NCBI RefSeq assembly: GCF_963678245.1
Contig: NZ_OY782770.1
Location: 62,001 to 126,000, forward strand
From: an uncultured Sunxiuqinia sp.
GTDB lineage: Bacteria; Bacteroidota; Bacteroidia; Bacteroidales; Prolixibacteraceae
Direction of reading: 5' to 3'
DNA length: 64,000 nt
The notes beneath the pieces are model-generated. The model had not been told where the DNA came from. It did no database searches and was given only the letters and a program-made list of their open reading frames with translations. Position numbers and translations under genes: made by a program. This document shows, piece by piece, positions 19,003 through 28,104 of the stretch. Each line of letters begins with the position of its first letter. Within the stretch, counting starts at the first letter, position 1.

Positions 19003-20466
19003 ATGAAAAGTGCTCCCAATCTGGCTGAAGCTTTGCTTCCTATTATTTGTTTGATTATTCTACTCATCCTTAACGTATTCATTTTTGAAGATACACTTGC
19101 CGGATCAAACCAAATTGCCTTGTTGCTGGCTGCAACTGTTGCTGGTATAATTGTTAGACGAAACGGACAAAAATGGGAATCAACAAGCAAGCAAGTTGTA
19201 AAAACGATTGGCTCTGCCATGCCGGCTATGCTCATACTTCTACTTATTGGTTCGCTGGCAGGAACCTGGATGGCGAGTGGAATTGTACCAACAATGATCT
19301 ACTACGGGTTAGATCTTATTAACCCAAAACTGTTTCTATTTACAGCAGTCGTCGTCAGTGGATTGGTTTCCGTGTCAACCGGAAGCTCATGGTCAACGAT
19401 TGCAACAATCGGAGTGGCTTTACTGGGAATTGGCAATGCCATTGGAATTAGTAATCCGATTGTTGCTGGAGCCATTATCTCAGGAGCCTACTTTGGCGAT
19501 AAAATTTCGCCCCTGAGTGACACGACAAATCTTGCGCCTGCCATGGCAGGAACCGACTTGTTTACCCACATCCGATACATGTTATGGACAACCGTTCCAA
19601 CCATGCTCATTACCCTGATTTTGTTTTTAGTTATCGGTTTAAATTACAATTTTAGCGAAACAATTTCTGATGTTGAGCAAGTAAAATCAGTCATCGGAGA
19701 ATCTTTCAACACAACGCCTTGGTTATTTTTAGTGCCAGTTATTCTTTTCGTTATCATCATCCTAAAAGTTCCTCCCATCCCATCGTTAATGATTGGAACC
19801 TTGTTAGGCGGAATGGCAGCTGTAGTTTTTCAACCCGCAATTATTCAGGAGGTCGCAGGGCAAGGAATTGACTACCCCAAAGCGTCATATATCAGCTTTA
19901 TGCAATCGATGTTTGGAGAAGTATCCATTTCAACTTCGAATGACAATGTGAACCGATTGATGCACACCACCGGGATGCGTGGCATGCTCGACACCATTTG
20001 GCTGATCCTTTCGGCCATGGTTTTTGGAGGAATTATGGAAGCCGGCGGACTGCTTTCACGAATTACCCGCCCCATTATGAAGATGGCTAAATCGACCGGT
20101 TCTTTGGTAGCATCAACTGCCGGAACTTGCTTGTTTTTTAATGCAACAGCATCAGACCAATATATTTCGATTGTTGTGCCCGGGCGAATGTACCGGAAAG
20201 CTTTTGAAGATAAATGCTTGAAACCCGAAGTGCTTAGCCGAACGCTTGAAGATGCCGGAACGGTCACGTCAGTTCTTATCCCTTGGAACACCGGAGGAGC
20301 AACACAAGCAAGGGTGTTGGGTGTCGCCACTTTTGATTATCTCCCTTATTGTTTTTTCAATATTATCAGCCCGTTTATGAGTATTATGGTGGCTTATCTC
20401 AATATTAAAATCCGACGATTCGATAAGACTTCTGCCAAGCCTGAACCATCGCCAGAAATCAAATGA
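19003..20466 (+). CDS. Na+/H+ antiporter, NhaC family
   Basis: Inner-membrane carrier of 487 residues with at least 11 hydrophobic segments. NhaC-type motifs include SVSTGSSWSTIATIG near 126, GAYFGDKISPLSDTTNLAPA near 161 and the C-terminal WNTGGATQA near 428. NhaC proteins exchange sodium for protons; some family members instead carry amino acids or organic acids together with cations. The DUF819 membrane protein follows 48 bp downstream on the same strand, so the two are probably co-transcribed. Confidence 0.9.
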   Translation: MKSAPNLAEALLPIICLIILLILNVFIFEDTLAGSNQIALLLAATVAGIIVRRNGQKWESTSKQVVKTIGSAMPAMLILLLIGSLAGTWMASGIVPTMIYYGLDLINPKLFLFTAVVVSGLVSVSTGSSWSTIATIGVALLGIGNAIGISNPIVAGAIISGAYFGDKISPLSDTTNLAPAMAGTDLFTHIRYMLWTTVPTMLITLILFLVIGLNYNFSETISDVEQVKSVIGESFNTTPWLFLVPVILFVIIILKVPPIPSLMIGTLLGGMAAVVFQPAIIQEVAGQGIDYPKASYISFMQSMFGEVSISTSNDNVNRLMHTTGMRGMLDTIWLILSAMVFGGIMEAGGLLSRITRPIMKMAKSTGSLVASTAGTCLFFNATASDQYISIVVPGRMYRKAFEDKCLKPEVLSRTLEDAGTVTSVLIPWNTGGATQARVLGVATFDYLPYCFFNIISPFMSIMVAYLNIKIRRFDKTSAKPEPSPEIK

Positions 20467-20514
20467 CGAAACATTTTCTATATTTGATCGCGTACTAACT
20501 AATCCGGCTACTTT

Positions 20515-21783
20515 ATGATTCCAGAAATTGTATTGATTGTTTTTTATTTTGGTCTACCAATTCTTTTGCTGTATCTGACGCAAATTTCAAAATTTTTGAA
20601 TAAGATTGGAGCAGTAGTTCTGGCCTACGTCATCGGTTTAATTGCCGGTAATATTGGTATTTTACCCAGAGCATCAGTTGCCTTTAAAACAATTCTGGCA
20701 GGAAAAACCAATCTTCCCCAGGAACAAACAAGCGAATTATTAGCTCAGGGATTAATTTCTCCCAACGACCTTCTTGCGAACCATGTTGCCAGCATTCAAA
20801 ATATCATCATCACGATTGTAATTCCGCTGGCTATCCCATTGCTACTGTTTTCGCTTGATATTAAACAGTGGGTAAAGCAAGCCAGAGGCGCTTTTCTCTC
20901 GCTTATTTTAGCCTTGATATCATTGCTAATTGTAATTTTCGCTGGTTTCTTCCTATTTAAAAATGAAATAGCTGAAGCATGGAAAGTTTCGGGCATGTTG
21001 GTTGGAATTTACACCGGAGGCACGCCAAACCTTGCAGCCATCAGCACCGCAGTTGATGTTAGTCCCAATGTATTCATTCTGACTCACACCTACGACATGA
21101 TGCTTGGAGCCATCTGCCTGACCTTTTTAATGACCGTCGCCCAACAGGTATTCAACTTGTTTCTTCCGCATTTCAACCACTCATCAAAAGAACGTAATCA
21201 AGAAGTTGATGTTGAAGATGAGAACATGGATAACTATACAGAAATGCTAACTAAGAATGGAGTAATCCATTTACTCAAAGCACTGGGGCTATCAATTGTA
21301 ATACTTGCAATAGCAGGCGGACTCAGTTTACTTGTGCCAAAATCAGCTCAAATGGTGACAGTCATTTTATCCATCACAACGCTGGGACTTATTTTCAGCT
21401 CCATAAAAGTTGTCAACCACCTCAAGAAAACCTTTCAGCTTGGAATGTACTTTATTATTGTGTTTTCGTTGGTAGTAGCAAATATGGGCAATCTGAACAG
21501 CATGTTTCAGATTGATTTTTTGCATCTCTTCCTCTTTGTTGCAATGGCTGTTTTTGGATCTATGATTATCCATGTTTTCTTATCGTGGATCTTTAAAGTA
21601 GACTCTGACACAACCATAATTACGATCACAGCCCTCACCTATTCTCCCCCATTTGTGCCGGTTGTTGCCGGAGCTTTAAAAAACAAAGAGATTATTATTT
21701 CCGGCCTGACAGTTGGCATTTTGGGCTATGCCTTTGGAAATTATATTGGTGTTGCCATCGCTTACTTTCTGAGTGGGTTTTGA
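20515..21783 (+). CDS. DUF819 family membrane protein
   Basis: Integral membrane protein of 422 residues with about 11 hydrophobic segments. The segment VGIYTGGTPNLAAISTAVDV near 163 and the closing GLTVGILGYAFGNYIGVAIA are typical of DUF819 (YjcL-like). A hydrophilic loop, rich in acidic residues, separates the two halves around 223-245. The function is unknown; the symmetric halves and conserved glycines suggest a transporter. It is the second gene after NhaC, which points to a shared role in ion or organic-anion homeostasis by inference only. Confidence 0.85.
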   Translation: MIPEIVLIVFYFGLPILLLYLTQISKFLNKIGAVVLAYVIGLIAGNIGILPRASVAFKTILAGKTNLPQEQTSELLAQGLISPNDLLANHVASIQNIIITIVIPLAIPLLLFSLDIKQWVKQARGAFLSLILALISLLIVIFAGFFLFKNEIAEAWKVSGMLVGIYTGGTPNLAAISTAVDVSPNVFILTHTYDMMLGAICLTFLMTVAQQVFNLFLPHFNHSSKERNQEVDVEDENMDNYTEMLTKNGVIHLLKALGLSIVILAIAGGLSLLVPKSAQMVTVILSITTLGLIFSSIKVVNHLKKTFQLGMYFIIVFSLVVANMGNLNSMFQIDFLHLFLFVAMAVFGSMIIHVFLSWIFKVDSDTTIITITALTYSPPFVPVVAGALKNKEIIISGLTVGILGYAFGNYIGVAIAYFLSGF

Positions 21784-21957
21784 TATTTTGATATTTAAGT
21801 CGGTACAACTTCGAAATTGAATATCCGTGAGTTTACCCAAGGTCACAAGTCATTCAATGGTCATTTAGGCGGCATTAAGTTTTCATCAAACCAATAGGAA
21901 TGACAACACTTAACGACATGAAGGACTATATCGGTAAATGTGCAGGCATTCATATTA

Positions 21958-23292
21958 TTAAAAGAGATAATTCAGTCCCATGTAGAATCCGGAATCGCCA
22001 TCCCGTTCATCGGCAGCTATTCCATAATCCAGCGCAATAATAAAGTTTTGGTTCATGGCTATTCGCAAACCTGCGCCATAGGAAATATGCATCTGTTCAA
22101 CATGATCTTCAAAATAATCACTATACCGAATCGATGACATCTCGGGAGAAAGAGGATTGACAAATTCAATTTTGTCGGTTACCTGGCCATAATCAACAAA
22201 ACCGTTTAAGCCAAGGTAGAAATTATTATTTAAAAACTGAAAGCGGGCAAACTTCCAACGTAATTCAACATTTCCGAGAAGGACACCGTCACCAACCACT
22301 CGGTTTCTTCGTATTCCCCGAAGCGTTTTTGACCCGCCCAACCCTTCGGATGTAGCTCCTTTCATAACAGAAGTGATAACCTGCGACTGATAATAAAAAG
22401 GGACATCACCCAATAAGGTTGTTTGCCAGGCTATTCGATAAGCCAAGGATAAATCATCCGGAATAATTGTAAAATACTGACGATGGGTTAAGCTCAATTT
22501 TGAAAAAGAACTTTCAGCTCCCATAACATTTGGCGATATCAACAAAACAGCTTCAGCCCAAATGCCTTTCATCGGATTGGGCTTATTATCGCGGGTATCC
22601 CAAACCAAACCACCTTTAAAGGTTGGCACAAAACCGCCATCAGCCTCCTCCTCTTCTATTATTCCCCAATCAATGTAGCGCTCATACAAACCGGGGACAT
22701 CAGGCAAAATATCAGAACCACTTTTCCCTTCATTTAATTTTTTAAGATTGACCTTTTCAATCTTAAAATTCAGGAAATTAAAACCGGCAATCCAACGAAA
22801 CCGCTCATTGGTTATTTTTCCCTGCAAATCAATTTTCCAGCGAAATAATTTACGGTCGTATTTATAAAACATTCGTGTTCTGTAATCAGCAGCGTCTTCA
22901 TCAATCCAATTTTTATTGAAGGCGGCATCGTAGCCGTTAAATCCATAAAAATCATAAGCCTGATCGGTTAAATAACTCAGATCCATTGACGTTTGAACTC
23001 CCTTTATTAATTGATCAGAATCGTAATAAAACCGATATATGCCACTGCCTTTTGTGTAGCGCGATACTTCGAGATAAAGGGAATGTTCGTAGTTTGGATA
23101 GCGGCTGCCATCGCCATAATCGAATAAATTAACGAACGCTCCGTACTGAAAACCCAAATCGTTATCGAAAGTAATTGCCGGCAATGCTCCAAAATTCCAT
23201 CCGCTTTTTATTGTTTGTTCATTCTTTCCGCTCTGAGGGAAAACCGATATAGCAATTAAAAGAAGTAGAAACAGGATTTGATATGATTTCAT
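21958..23292 (-). CDS. Outer-membrane beta-barrel protein, BamA/TamA-like surface antigen family
   Basis: A 444-residue exported protein with signal peptide MKSYQILFLLLLIAISVFPQ. The rest consists of alternating amphipathic strands ending in an aromatic residue (GFYMGLNYLF), the C-terminal signature of outer-membrane barrels. The strand LGGSKTLRGIRRNRVVGDG near 319 contains the (V/I)RG(F/Y)-like L6-loop motif (LRGIRR) of Omp85 family barrels. It has no POTRA domains, so it resembles the short BamA/TamA-C-only proteins common in Bacteroidota. Function unknown. It is monocistronic and divergent from the GntR regulator. Confidence 0.8.
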   Translation of the reverse strand: MKSYQILFLLLLIAISVFPQSGKNEQTIKSGWNFGALPAITFDNDLGFQYGAFVNLFDYGDGSRYPNYEHSLYLEVSRYTKGSGIYRFYYDSDQLIKGVQTSMDLSYLTDQAYDFYGFNGYDAAFNKNWIDEDAADYRTRMFYKYDRKLFRWKIDLQGKITNERFRWIAGFNFLNFKIEKVNLKKLNEGKSGSDILPDVPGLYERYIDWGIIEEEEADGGFVPTFKGGLVWDTRDNKPNPMKGIWAEAVLLISPNVMGAESSFSKLSLTHRQYFTIIPDDLSLAYRIAWQTTLLGDVPFYYQSQVITSVMKGATSEGLGGSKTLRGIRRNRVVGDGVLLGNVELRWKFARFQFLNNNFYLGLNGFVDYGQVTDKIEFVNPLSPEMSSIRYSDYFEDHVEQMHISYGAGLRIAMNQNFIIALDYGIAADERDGDSGFYMGLNYLF

Positions 23293-23461
23293 TTCAGAAT
23301 AATTGTTCGTCCTGAACGAAAATACTTCATTTTTTAGCTTAAACCTACGATTCGTGAAATTGGCTTCGACAAATTATTTAAAGACATACTTCAGTTGAAT
23401 GATGGATTTCTTATTTTTACACTTTGATCGTGCATAGCTTAACTTTTGCAATCTAAAAAAA

Positions 23462-24475
23462 ATGACTCAATTTTCCAGGATAGATTCTGATTCTGAAGTT
23501 CCAAAATACAAACAAGTGGAAGAGCTTATCATTTCAGATATTGAAGCCGGAATATTCAAACATGGTCAACGTATCCCATCCATCAACGAAACAAGCGAAG
23601 AACTGCTGCTTTCCAGAGATACGGTAGAGAAAGCTTACGTTAATCTTAAAAAAAAGGGAGTTTTATTAGCCGTCAGAGGCAAAGGCTACTACGTGAATAA
23701 AACAACAGTAAGTCGAAAACTCAAGATCGCCCTGATTTTCAACAAACTCAGTAACTACAAAAGGAGTTTATATTCGTCATTTGTAAATACGATTGGAGCT
23801 AAAGGCAGTGTGGATGTGTTCATATACAATTTTGATATTGCCGAGTTTGAAAACATTATCAATAATAACCTTACCAATTACGACTACTTTGTTATCCTGC
23901 CACATTTCAGAAATGAGCATGCTAATGTTAGCCAGGTCATCAAGACAATTCCGAAGGAAAAAGTTTTAATTATTGACAAAAATCTGGATGAATTAAAAAA
24001 CTATCCGGTAGTCTACCAGGAGTATGACAAAGATATTTTGAATGCTTTGGGTGAAGCTATTGATCTATTAAAGAAATACAAAAAGCTGAATCTTGTTTTC
24101 CCTAAAAATGAATATTATTCGCAATTCATTAGTCGGGGATTTACAATCTTCAGTCAAATTCATAATTTTAATTGCCAAATTTTCGACTCGCTGGAACACA
24201 AGGACATTAAGCAAAACGAAGCTTACATTCTGATTTCGGATAATGATTTGTTTGAGCTTTTAAAATTTATCAAACCCAAGAATTGGATTGCCGGAAAAGA
24301 TATTGGCATCCTCTCGTACAACGAAAGTCCGGTAAAAGAGTTGCTGAGTGACGGCATCTCAACCATTTCAACCAATCACAATCAAATTGGACAGCTCGCT
24401 GCTGAAATGATTCTCAGCCAAAATTTCCGCCGAATCAAAAGTCCTTTCGATTTCATTCGTAGGAATTCCCTCTAA
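23462..24475 (+). CDS. GntR-type transcriptional regulator with periplasmic-binding-protein-like sensor domain
   Basis: Cytoplasmic regulator of 337 residues. A winged-helix GntR domain covers about residues 12-80 (PKYKQVEELIISDI, LLLSRDTVEKAYVNLKKKG, RGKGYYV). A LacI-like effector domain covers about 85-330, with the closing segment STISTNHNQIGQLAAEMIL typical of LacI-type sugar binding. This architecture is used in Bacteroidota to control sugar utilisation genes. It lies 690 bp from the end of the polysaccharide utilisation locus, so a monosaccharide released there, such as L-arabinose, is a possible effector, but no operator is recognised. Confidence 0.88.
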   Translation: MTQFSRIDSDSEVPKYKQVEELIISDIEAGIFKHGQRIPSINETSEELLLSRDTVEKAYVNLKKKGVLLAVRGKGYYVNKTTVSRKLKIALIFNKLSNYKRSLYSSFVNTIGAKGSVDVFIYNFDIAEFENIINNNLTNYDYFVILPHFRNEHANVSQVIKTIPKEKVLIIDKNLDELKNYPVVYQEYDKDILNALGEAIDLLKKYKKLNLVFPKNEYYSQFISRGFTIFSQIHNFNCQIFDSLEHKDIKQNEAYILISDNDLFELLKFIKPKNWIAGKDIGILSYNESPVKELLSDGISTISTNHNQIGQLAAEMILSQNFRRIKSPFDFIRRNSL

Positions 24476-24563
24476 TTCGAACTATTTTTGTCCCATAATT
24501 GGCTATAACAATTGAATCCATTATATTCAAAGCACTTTAATATTAACAACAGAAAGCATAAGT

Positions 24564-24971
24564 ATGTCTGAAAATCTAATTCACATATTGGTTGCCGAAG
24601 ATGAAGAGTTTAATTTCTTGTATCTCGTCGAATCTCTCAGTGAATTCAACATAAAACTGTATCGAGCTAAAGATGGCTTGACTGCAGTGAAAATGTGTCA
24701 GGAAAATCCGAATTTTGATCAAGTACTCATGGATATCCGAATGCCAGTAATGGACGGCTACACAGCAACGAATGAAATTAAAAAGTTTCGCCCCAAGCTG
24801 CCAATCATAGCGCAAACAGCTTATGCCATGGAATCGGACAAAAGAAGAGCTTTTGAAGAAGGTTGTGACGACTATATTTCAAAACCAATCCGAAGACAAG
24901 AGTTAATTGATATTATTTCGAAACATGCGCCTGATCGGTGTCCGCTAAAAACCGCGAAACCTAAAAATTAG
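24564..24971 (+). CDS. Single-domain response regulator
   Basis: A CheY-like receiver of 135 residues with no output domain. The acidic pocket is VAEDEEF and the phosphoacceptor Asp lies in VLMDIRMPVMDGY (near residue 56); the conserved Thr/Ser and Lys are in IAQTAYA and YISKPI. The sequence most resembles receivers of hybrid histidine kinases that act as phosphorelay intermediates. No kinase is adjacent. It is 88 bp downstream of the GntR regulator and ends before a strong bidirectional terminator. Confidence 0.92.
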   Translation: MSENLIHILVAEDEEFNFLYLVESLSEFNIKLYRAKDGLTAVKMCQENPNFDQVLMDIRMPVMDGYTATNEIKKFRPKLPIIAQTAYAMESDKRRAFEEGCDDYISKPIRRQELIDIISKHAPDRCPLKTAKPKN

Positions 24972-24993
24972 GGGGTACGCGATCAAAAAAAAT

Positions 24994-25045
24994 AAAAGCC
25001 TGATGAAAACAACGATTTTGTATTTCATCAGGCTTTATTATTAAG
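24994..25045. terminator. Bidirectional Rho-independent terminator
   Basis: TAAAAGCCTGATGAAA pairs with TTTCATCAGGCTTTA around a loop of about 14 nt, with A-rich and T-rich flanks. It separates the response regulator from the convergent end of the polysaccharide locus. Confidence 0.8.
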
Positions 25046-25160
25046 GATCTTGTGGCTCATTTTCGTTAAGCTCACAACAAGACTCTCATTTTATTGGCAT
25101 CACGGTAATTCCAAGCATAAGGTTTATTGAAAGAAAACCAAGCCTGAAATTTCAGATTTA

Positions 25161-27524
25161 TCACTTTATCAAGCGCACTTCATACACACCACCAACGATA
25201 GAGCCGTCTTTAGCTTCAAACTTTACCCTCATCCGTCCACCGGATTGTTCAACAATTTCTTCCGGAATGGCATAGTCTTCTCTAAAAAACTCAAAGCCTT
25301 TGCTTCCATCAAGATTAACTTCAGCAATCAGCTCACCATTCACTAAAATAGTAAAATGACGGTTGTTGTCCAGACCAAAATACATGACAAGAAGCTTCTT
25401 TGCCTCCTTCTTTTCGTCTTTTAACTGATAGCTAAACCATCCCCGCGCATCGCGCCAATGACGTCCCTGATTTACACCAACTTGGGATTTTTCGCTTTCA
25501 ATAAAGTGATCGGACTCCGGTTGCTGCTCTCCCGGGAAAACCAAATCGATTGTTTGTAACGCTAATTGTTGCTGAGCCGCTTCTTCGGCAGCCAGCTCTT
25601 GTTGCATTTTCTCATATTCCTCCGCAGTTTCAACTTGCCAGTAAATCACGTAACGTGATTCATGAAGGCGGAAAAAAGGAATTAAATTCAGATCGGCATA
25701 TTTTTTCGGTTCCAGATTATCAATAGTAAAAGTTAAAGCCTCTCCAGCAACAGGATGGATTTCACCAACGACTGCATCCGGCTGGCTAATAATCACCGGC
25801 ATGTCTTGCAACGGATATTTCTCGCCGTGAGCGATATGTCCTCCCCGGCTATCATCGGCATATAGACCCTCCATATCGGCAGTATCTGTTTTGGCGGCCA
25901 ACACAATGGGGCCATGCAAAATTGTGTAGTACGCTTCGCCATCAGGTAATTGTTCAACGTGGGTGTGCATGGGCATTTTTACTTCGACCACATCGCCTTT
26001 TTTCCAAGTCCGATTAATCGTTACATACGTTTCTGGTTGAGCCACGAAATCAAATTCCTCACCATTGATCGTAATGCTCAGTTCCCCTTCCCTCACCCAG
26101 GATGGATAACGGATATTCAAAGTAAATTCTTGCTTACTTTTAGGATTTACCGTTAACTGAGTCGTTGCTTCATCCGGAAAGTTAGTTTGCTGAATTACCT
26201 CCACTTGCTTGTCTTCCCAATTCAATTTAGAGGGAATAAAAAGGTTGACATACAAGTCATCGTCATCGTATGCGTAGATCATTTCGCCGTATTTGGTGTG
26301 GTTTTCCAAACCGGAGCCGACACAGCACCAAAAACTGGTTTCCGGTTGCGAATACACCCGATAATGTCCGGGCCGCATCGGAGTGAAATAGACAAAACCT
26401 CCATGATCCGGATTTTGAGTCGATAAAATATGGTTGTACAAAGCACGTTCGTAATAATCCATATATTCGCCTTTGGGATCAGACAGGAACAACAGCTTGG
26501 TTAGCTTTAGCATGTTGTACGTGTTGCAGGTTTCGGGTCCCTGTTCACTGGTAATCATGGTCGAAAAATCATCGCCCGGGTTGAAATGCTCCCGCACACT
26601 GTTGCCGCCAATCGACACCGAACGGTTTTTAACTACTGTTTCCCAGAAGAAACGTGCAGCTTCAGACCATGATTCATTTCCTTCCACATCAGCAATTCGT
26701 TTGTAGCCGATTACTTTAGGGATCTGGGTATTGGCATGCATTCCCGTTAAATGATCTTCATGCTCCAATAAGGGTTTCAAAACAGATTCGTGAGAAAACT
26801 GACGAGCCAGTTTCAGGTACTTCTCATCACCTGTAATCACGGCTACGTCTGCAAAAACTTCATTCAATCCACCATGTTCACTACGGAGCATATCTTGAAT
26901 TTCCTCTTCATTTAAACTTGAAACCAGTTGAATTGCCCAGTCGGTTAGCTCGATCAACATTTCCTTCGCAACTTCATTCTCGCCATACCAATAGGCATCG
27001 CGCAAGCCCGTGTATATTTTATGAATATTATAAAGCGGAACCCACTTCTTATTTAAGCTGAATGAACCGGCATCTATATTACCATCAGCAATTTCTTCCC
27101 ACATGGCTCGCCCTCCGGGAACTCCCCCCAGATAACCGTCTTCATGCTGATCCTGTGCGTGCTTCAGCTCACTGACCATGTAATCCATTCGTTCTTTCAT
27201 TCGCTCATCACCCGTGGCTGCATACATCATTGCTAAAGCCGACAGGTAGTGACCTCCAATGTGTCCGCCGAGTCCAGTGTTTTCCCAATTCGTATAGCTT
27301 TCGGCTTGGGGGGCTAATCCTGCCTCGCGTAAGTAAGGGGCTAGCAATCGATCAACATCCATTTCCAACATATACTGCATATCAGTGTACATAGCCTGTT
27401 TAAAAGGGCTATCGAGCAATTCAACATCCGATAAGTGGAATGACTGAAGTTGAATACTCTGCGCCAACAGTGCCAATGGGTAAAAACAAATTAATAATAA
27501 TAATAATAGTGATCTCATATTCAT
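25161..27524 (-). CDS. Glycoside hydrolase family 127 (beta-L-arabinofuranosidase-type)
   Basis: Exported 787-residue glycosidase with signal peptide (LLLLLLICFYPLALLAQS). The fold is an (alpha/alpha)6 barrel followed by beta domains. The metal/catalytic site described for GH127 is visible: EQGPETCNTYN gives Glu and Cys near 330-332, and FWCCVGSGLENH gives the paired cysteines near 398. These correspond to the Zn-bound cysteines and cysteine nucleophile of HypBA1. The C-terminal region adds a beta domain with VNGELIAEVNLDG. It probably removes beta-linked arabinofuranose from side chains. It is last in the susC-susD-GH31-Tat-GH127 series, 10 bp after the Tat protein gene. Confidence 0.9.
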   Translation of the reverse strand: MNMRSLLLLLLICFYPLALLAQSIQLQSFHLSDVELLDSPFKQAMYTDMQYMLEMDVDRLLAPYLREAGLAPQAESYTNWENTGLGGHIGGHYLSALAMMYAATGDERMKERMDYMVSELKHAQDQHEDGYLGGVPGGRAMWEEIADGNIDAGSFSLNKKWVPLYNIHKIYTGLRDAYWYGENEVAKEMLIELTDWAIQLVSSLNEEEIQDMLRSEHGGLNEVFADVAVITGDEKYLKLARQFSHESVLKPLLEHEDHLTGMHANTQIPKVIGYKRIADVEGNESWSEAARFFWETVVKNRSVSIGGNSVREHFNPGDDFSTMITSEQGPETCNTYNMLKLTKLLFLSDPKGEYMDYYERALYNHILSTQNPDHGGFVYFTPMRPGHYRVYSQPETSFWCCVGSGLENHTKYGEMIYAYDDDDLYVNLFIPSKLNWEDKQVEVIQQTNFPDEATTQLTVNPKSKQEFTLNIRYPSWVREGELSITINGEEFDFVAQPETYVTINRTWKKGDVVEVKMPMHTHVEQLPDGEAYYTILHGPIVLAAKTDTADMEGLYADDSRGGHIAHGEKYPLQDMPVIISQPDAVVGEIHPVAGEALTFTIDNLEPKKYADLNLIPFFRLHESRYVIYWQVETAEEYEKMQQELAAEEAAQQQLALQTIDLVFPGEQQPESDHFIESEKSQVGVNQGRHWRDARGWFSYQLKDEKKEAKKLLVMYFGLDNNRHFTILVNGELIAEVNLDGSKGFEFFREDYAIPEEIVEQSGGRMRVKFEAKDGSIVGGVYEVRLIK

Positions 27525-27534
27525 GATGTACTTC

Positions 27535-28092
27535 TCAGTTTAATTTAATCTCATATTTACACCGATCCTGTCCGCGATGTATGGAAGAAACAACCGTTGC
27601 CTGAACCGGTTTGCCTGCGACTTTTGAAAACATCATCTCAGCAAATCCTTCGGAACAGTAACACAAGATTGACGATTTTACTCCTTTTTTCTGATTCATC
27701 AACGGACAAACACAATAATTTTTGTTTTCGTCGGCGACTAACAAGCCCTCCTCCTCATTATAGCTTATCTTCCAATCCCATTTCTCTTCGATAAAATGGA
27801 TGAATTTATTCAAATTTCCAACATACGGTTTCAAAAATTGGTTCATTTTTAGATGCTCATAATGGCTAACTGCACATTGCTTTAATATTCTTCGAGAGAC
27901 CGTTTCATCTTCATTGTCGTCGATGTTTTTCAAAAGCGTTGAGACCCACTCGTGCATCAGCACTTGATTGGGATCGACCTCTGGCACATCAGCCGAAGGA
28001 TTTACGGCTCCGTTAACCAGCGAGGTAAAGCCGCAGAAACATCCTCCTGCGGCACAAGTCTTTTTTAAAAAGTTCCTGCGGTCTGAATTCAT
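27535..28092 (-). CDS. Tat-exported cysteine-rich protein of unknown function
   Basis: A 185-residue protein starting with a twin-arginine signal (SDRRNFLKKTCAAGGCFCG). The mature part carries cysteines in NYCVCPLMNQ, SILCYCSEGF and QDRCKYEIKLN, plus VSSIHRGQDRC, reminiscent of small-ligand or cofactor-binding domains of the V4R/L-2-amino-thiazoline-carboxylate hydrolase-like type. I cannot assign a family with certainty. Its place between GH31 and GH127, 12 bp and 10 bp away, shows that it is co-transcribed with the glycosidases. Tat export implies folding or cofactor loading before export. It may help a metal-dependent enzyme such as GH127, but that is speculation. Confidence 0.7.
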   Translation of the reverse strand: MNSDRRNFLKKTCAAGGCFCGFTSLVNGAVNPSADVPEVDPNQVLMHEWVSTLLKNIDDNEDETVSRRILKQCAVSHYEHLKMNQFLKPYVGNLNKFIHFIEEKWDWKISYNEEEGLLVADENKNYCVCPLMNQKKGVKSSILCYCSEGFAEMMFSKVAGKPVQATVVSSIHRGQDRCKYEIKLN

Positions 28093-28104
28093 CTCTTTTG
28101 ATTT

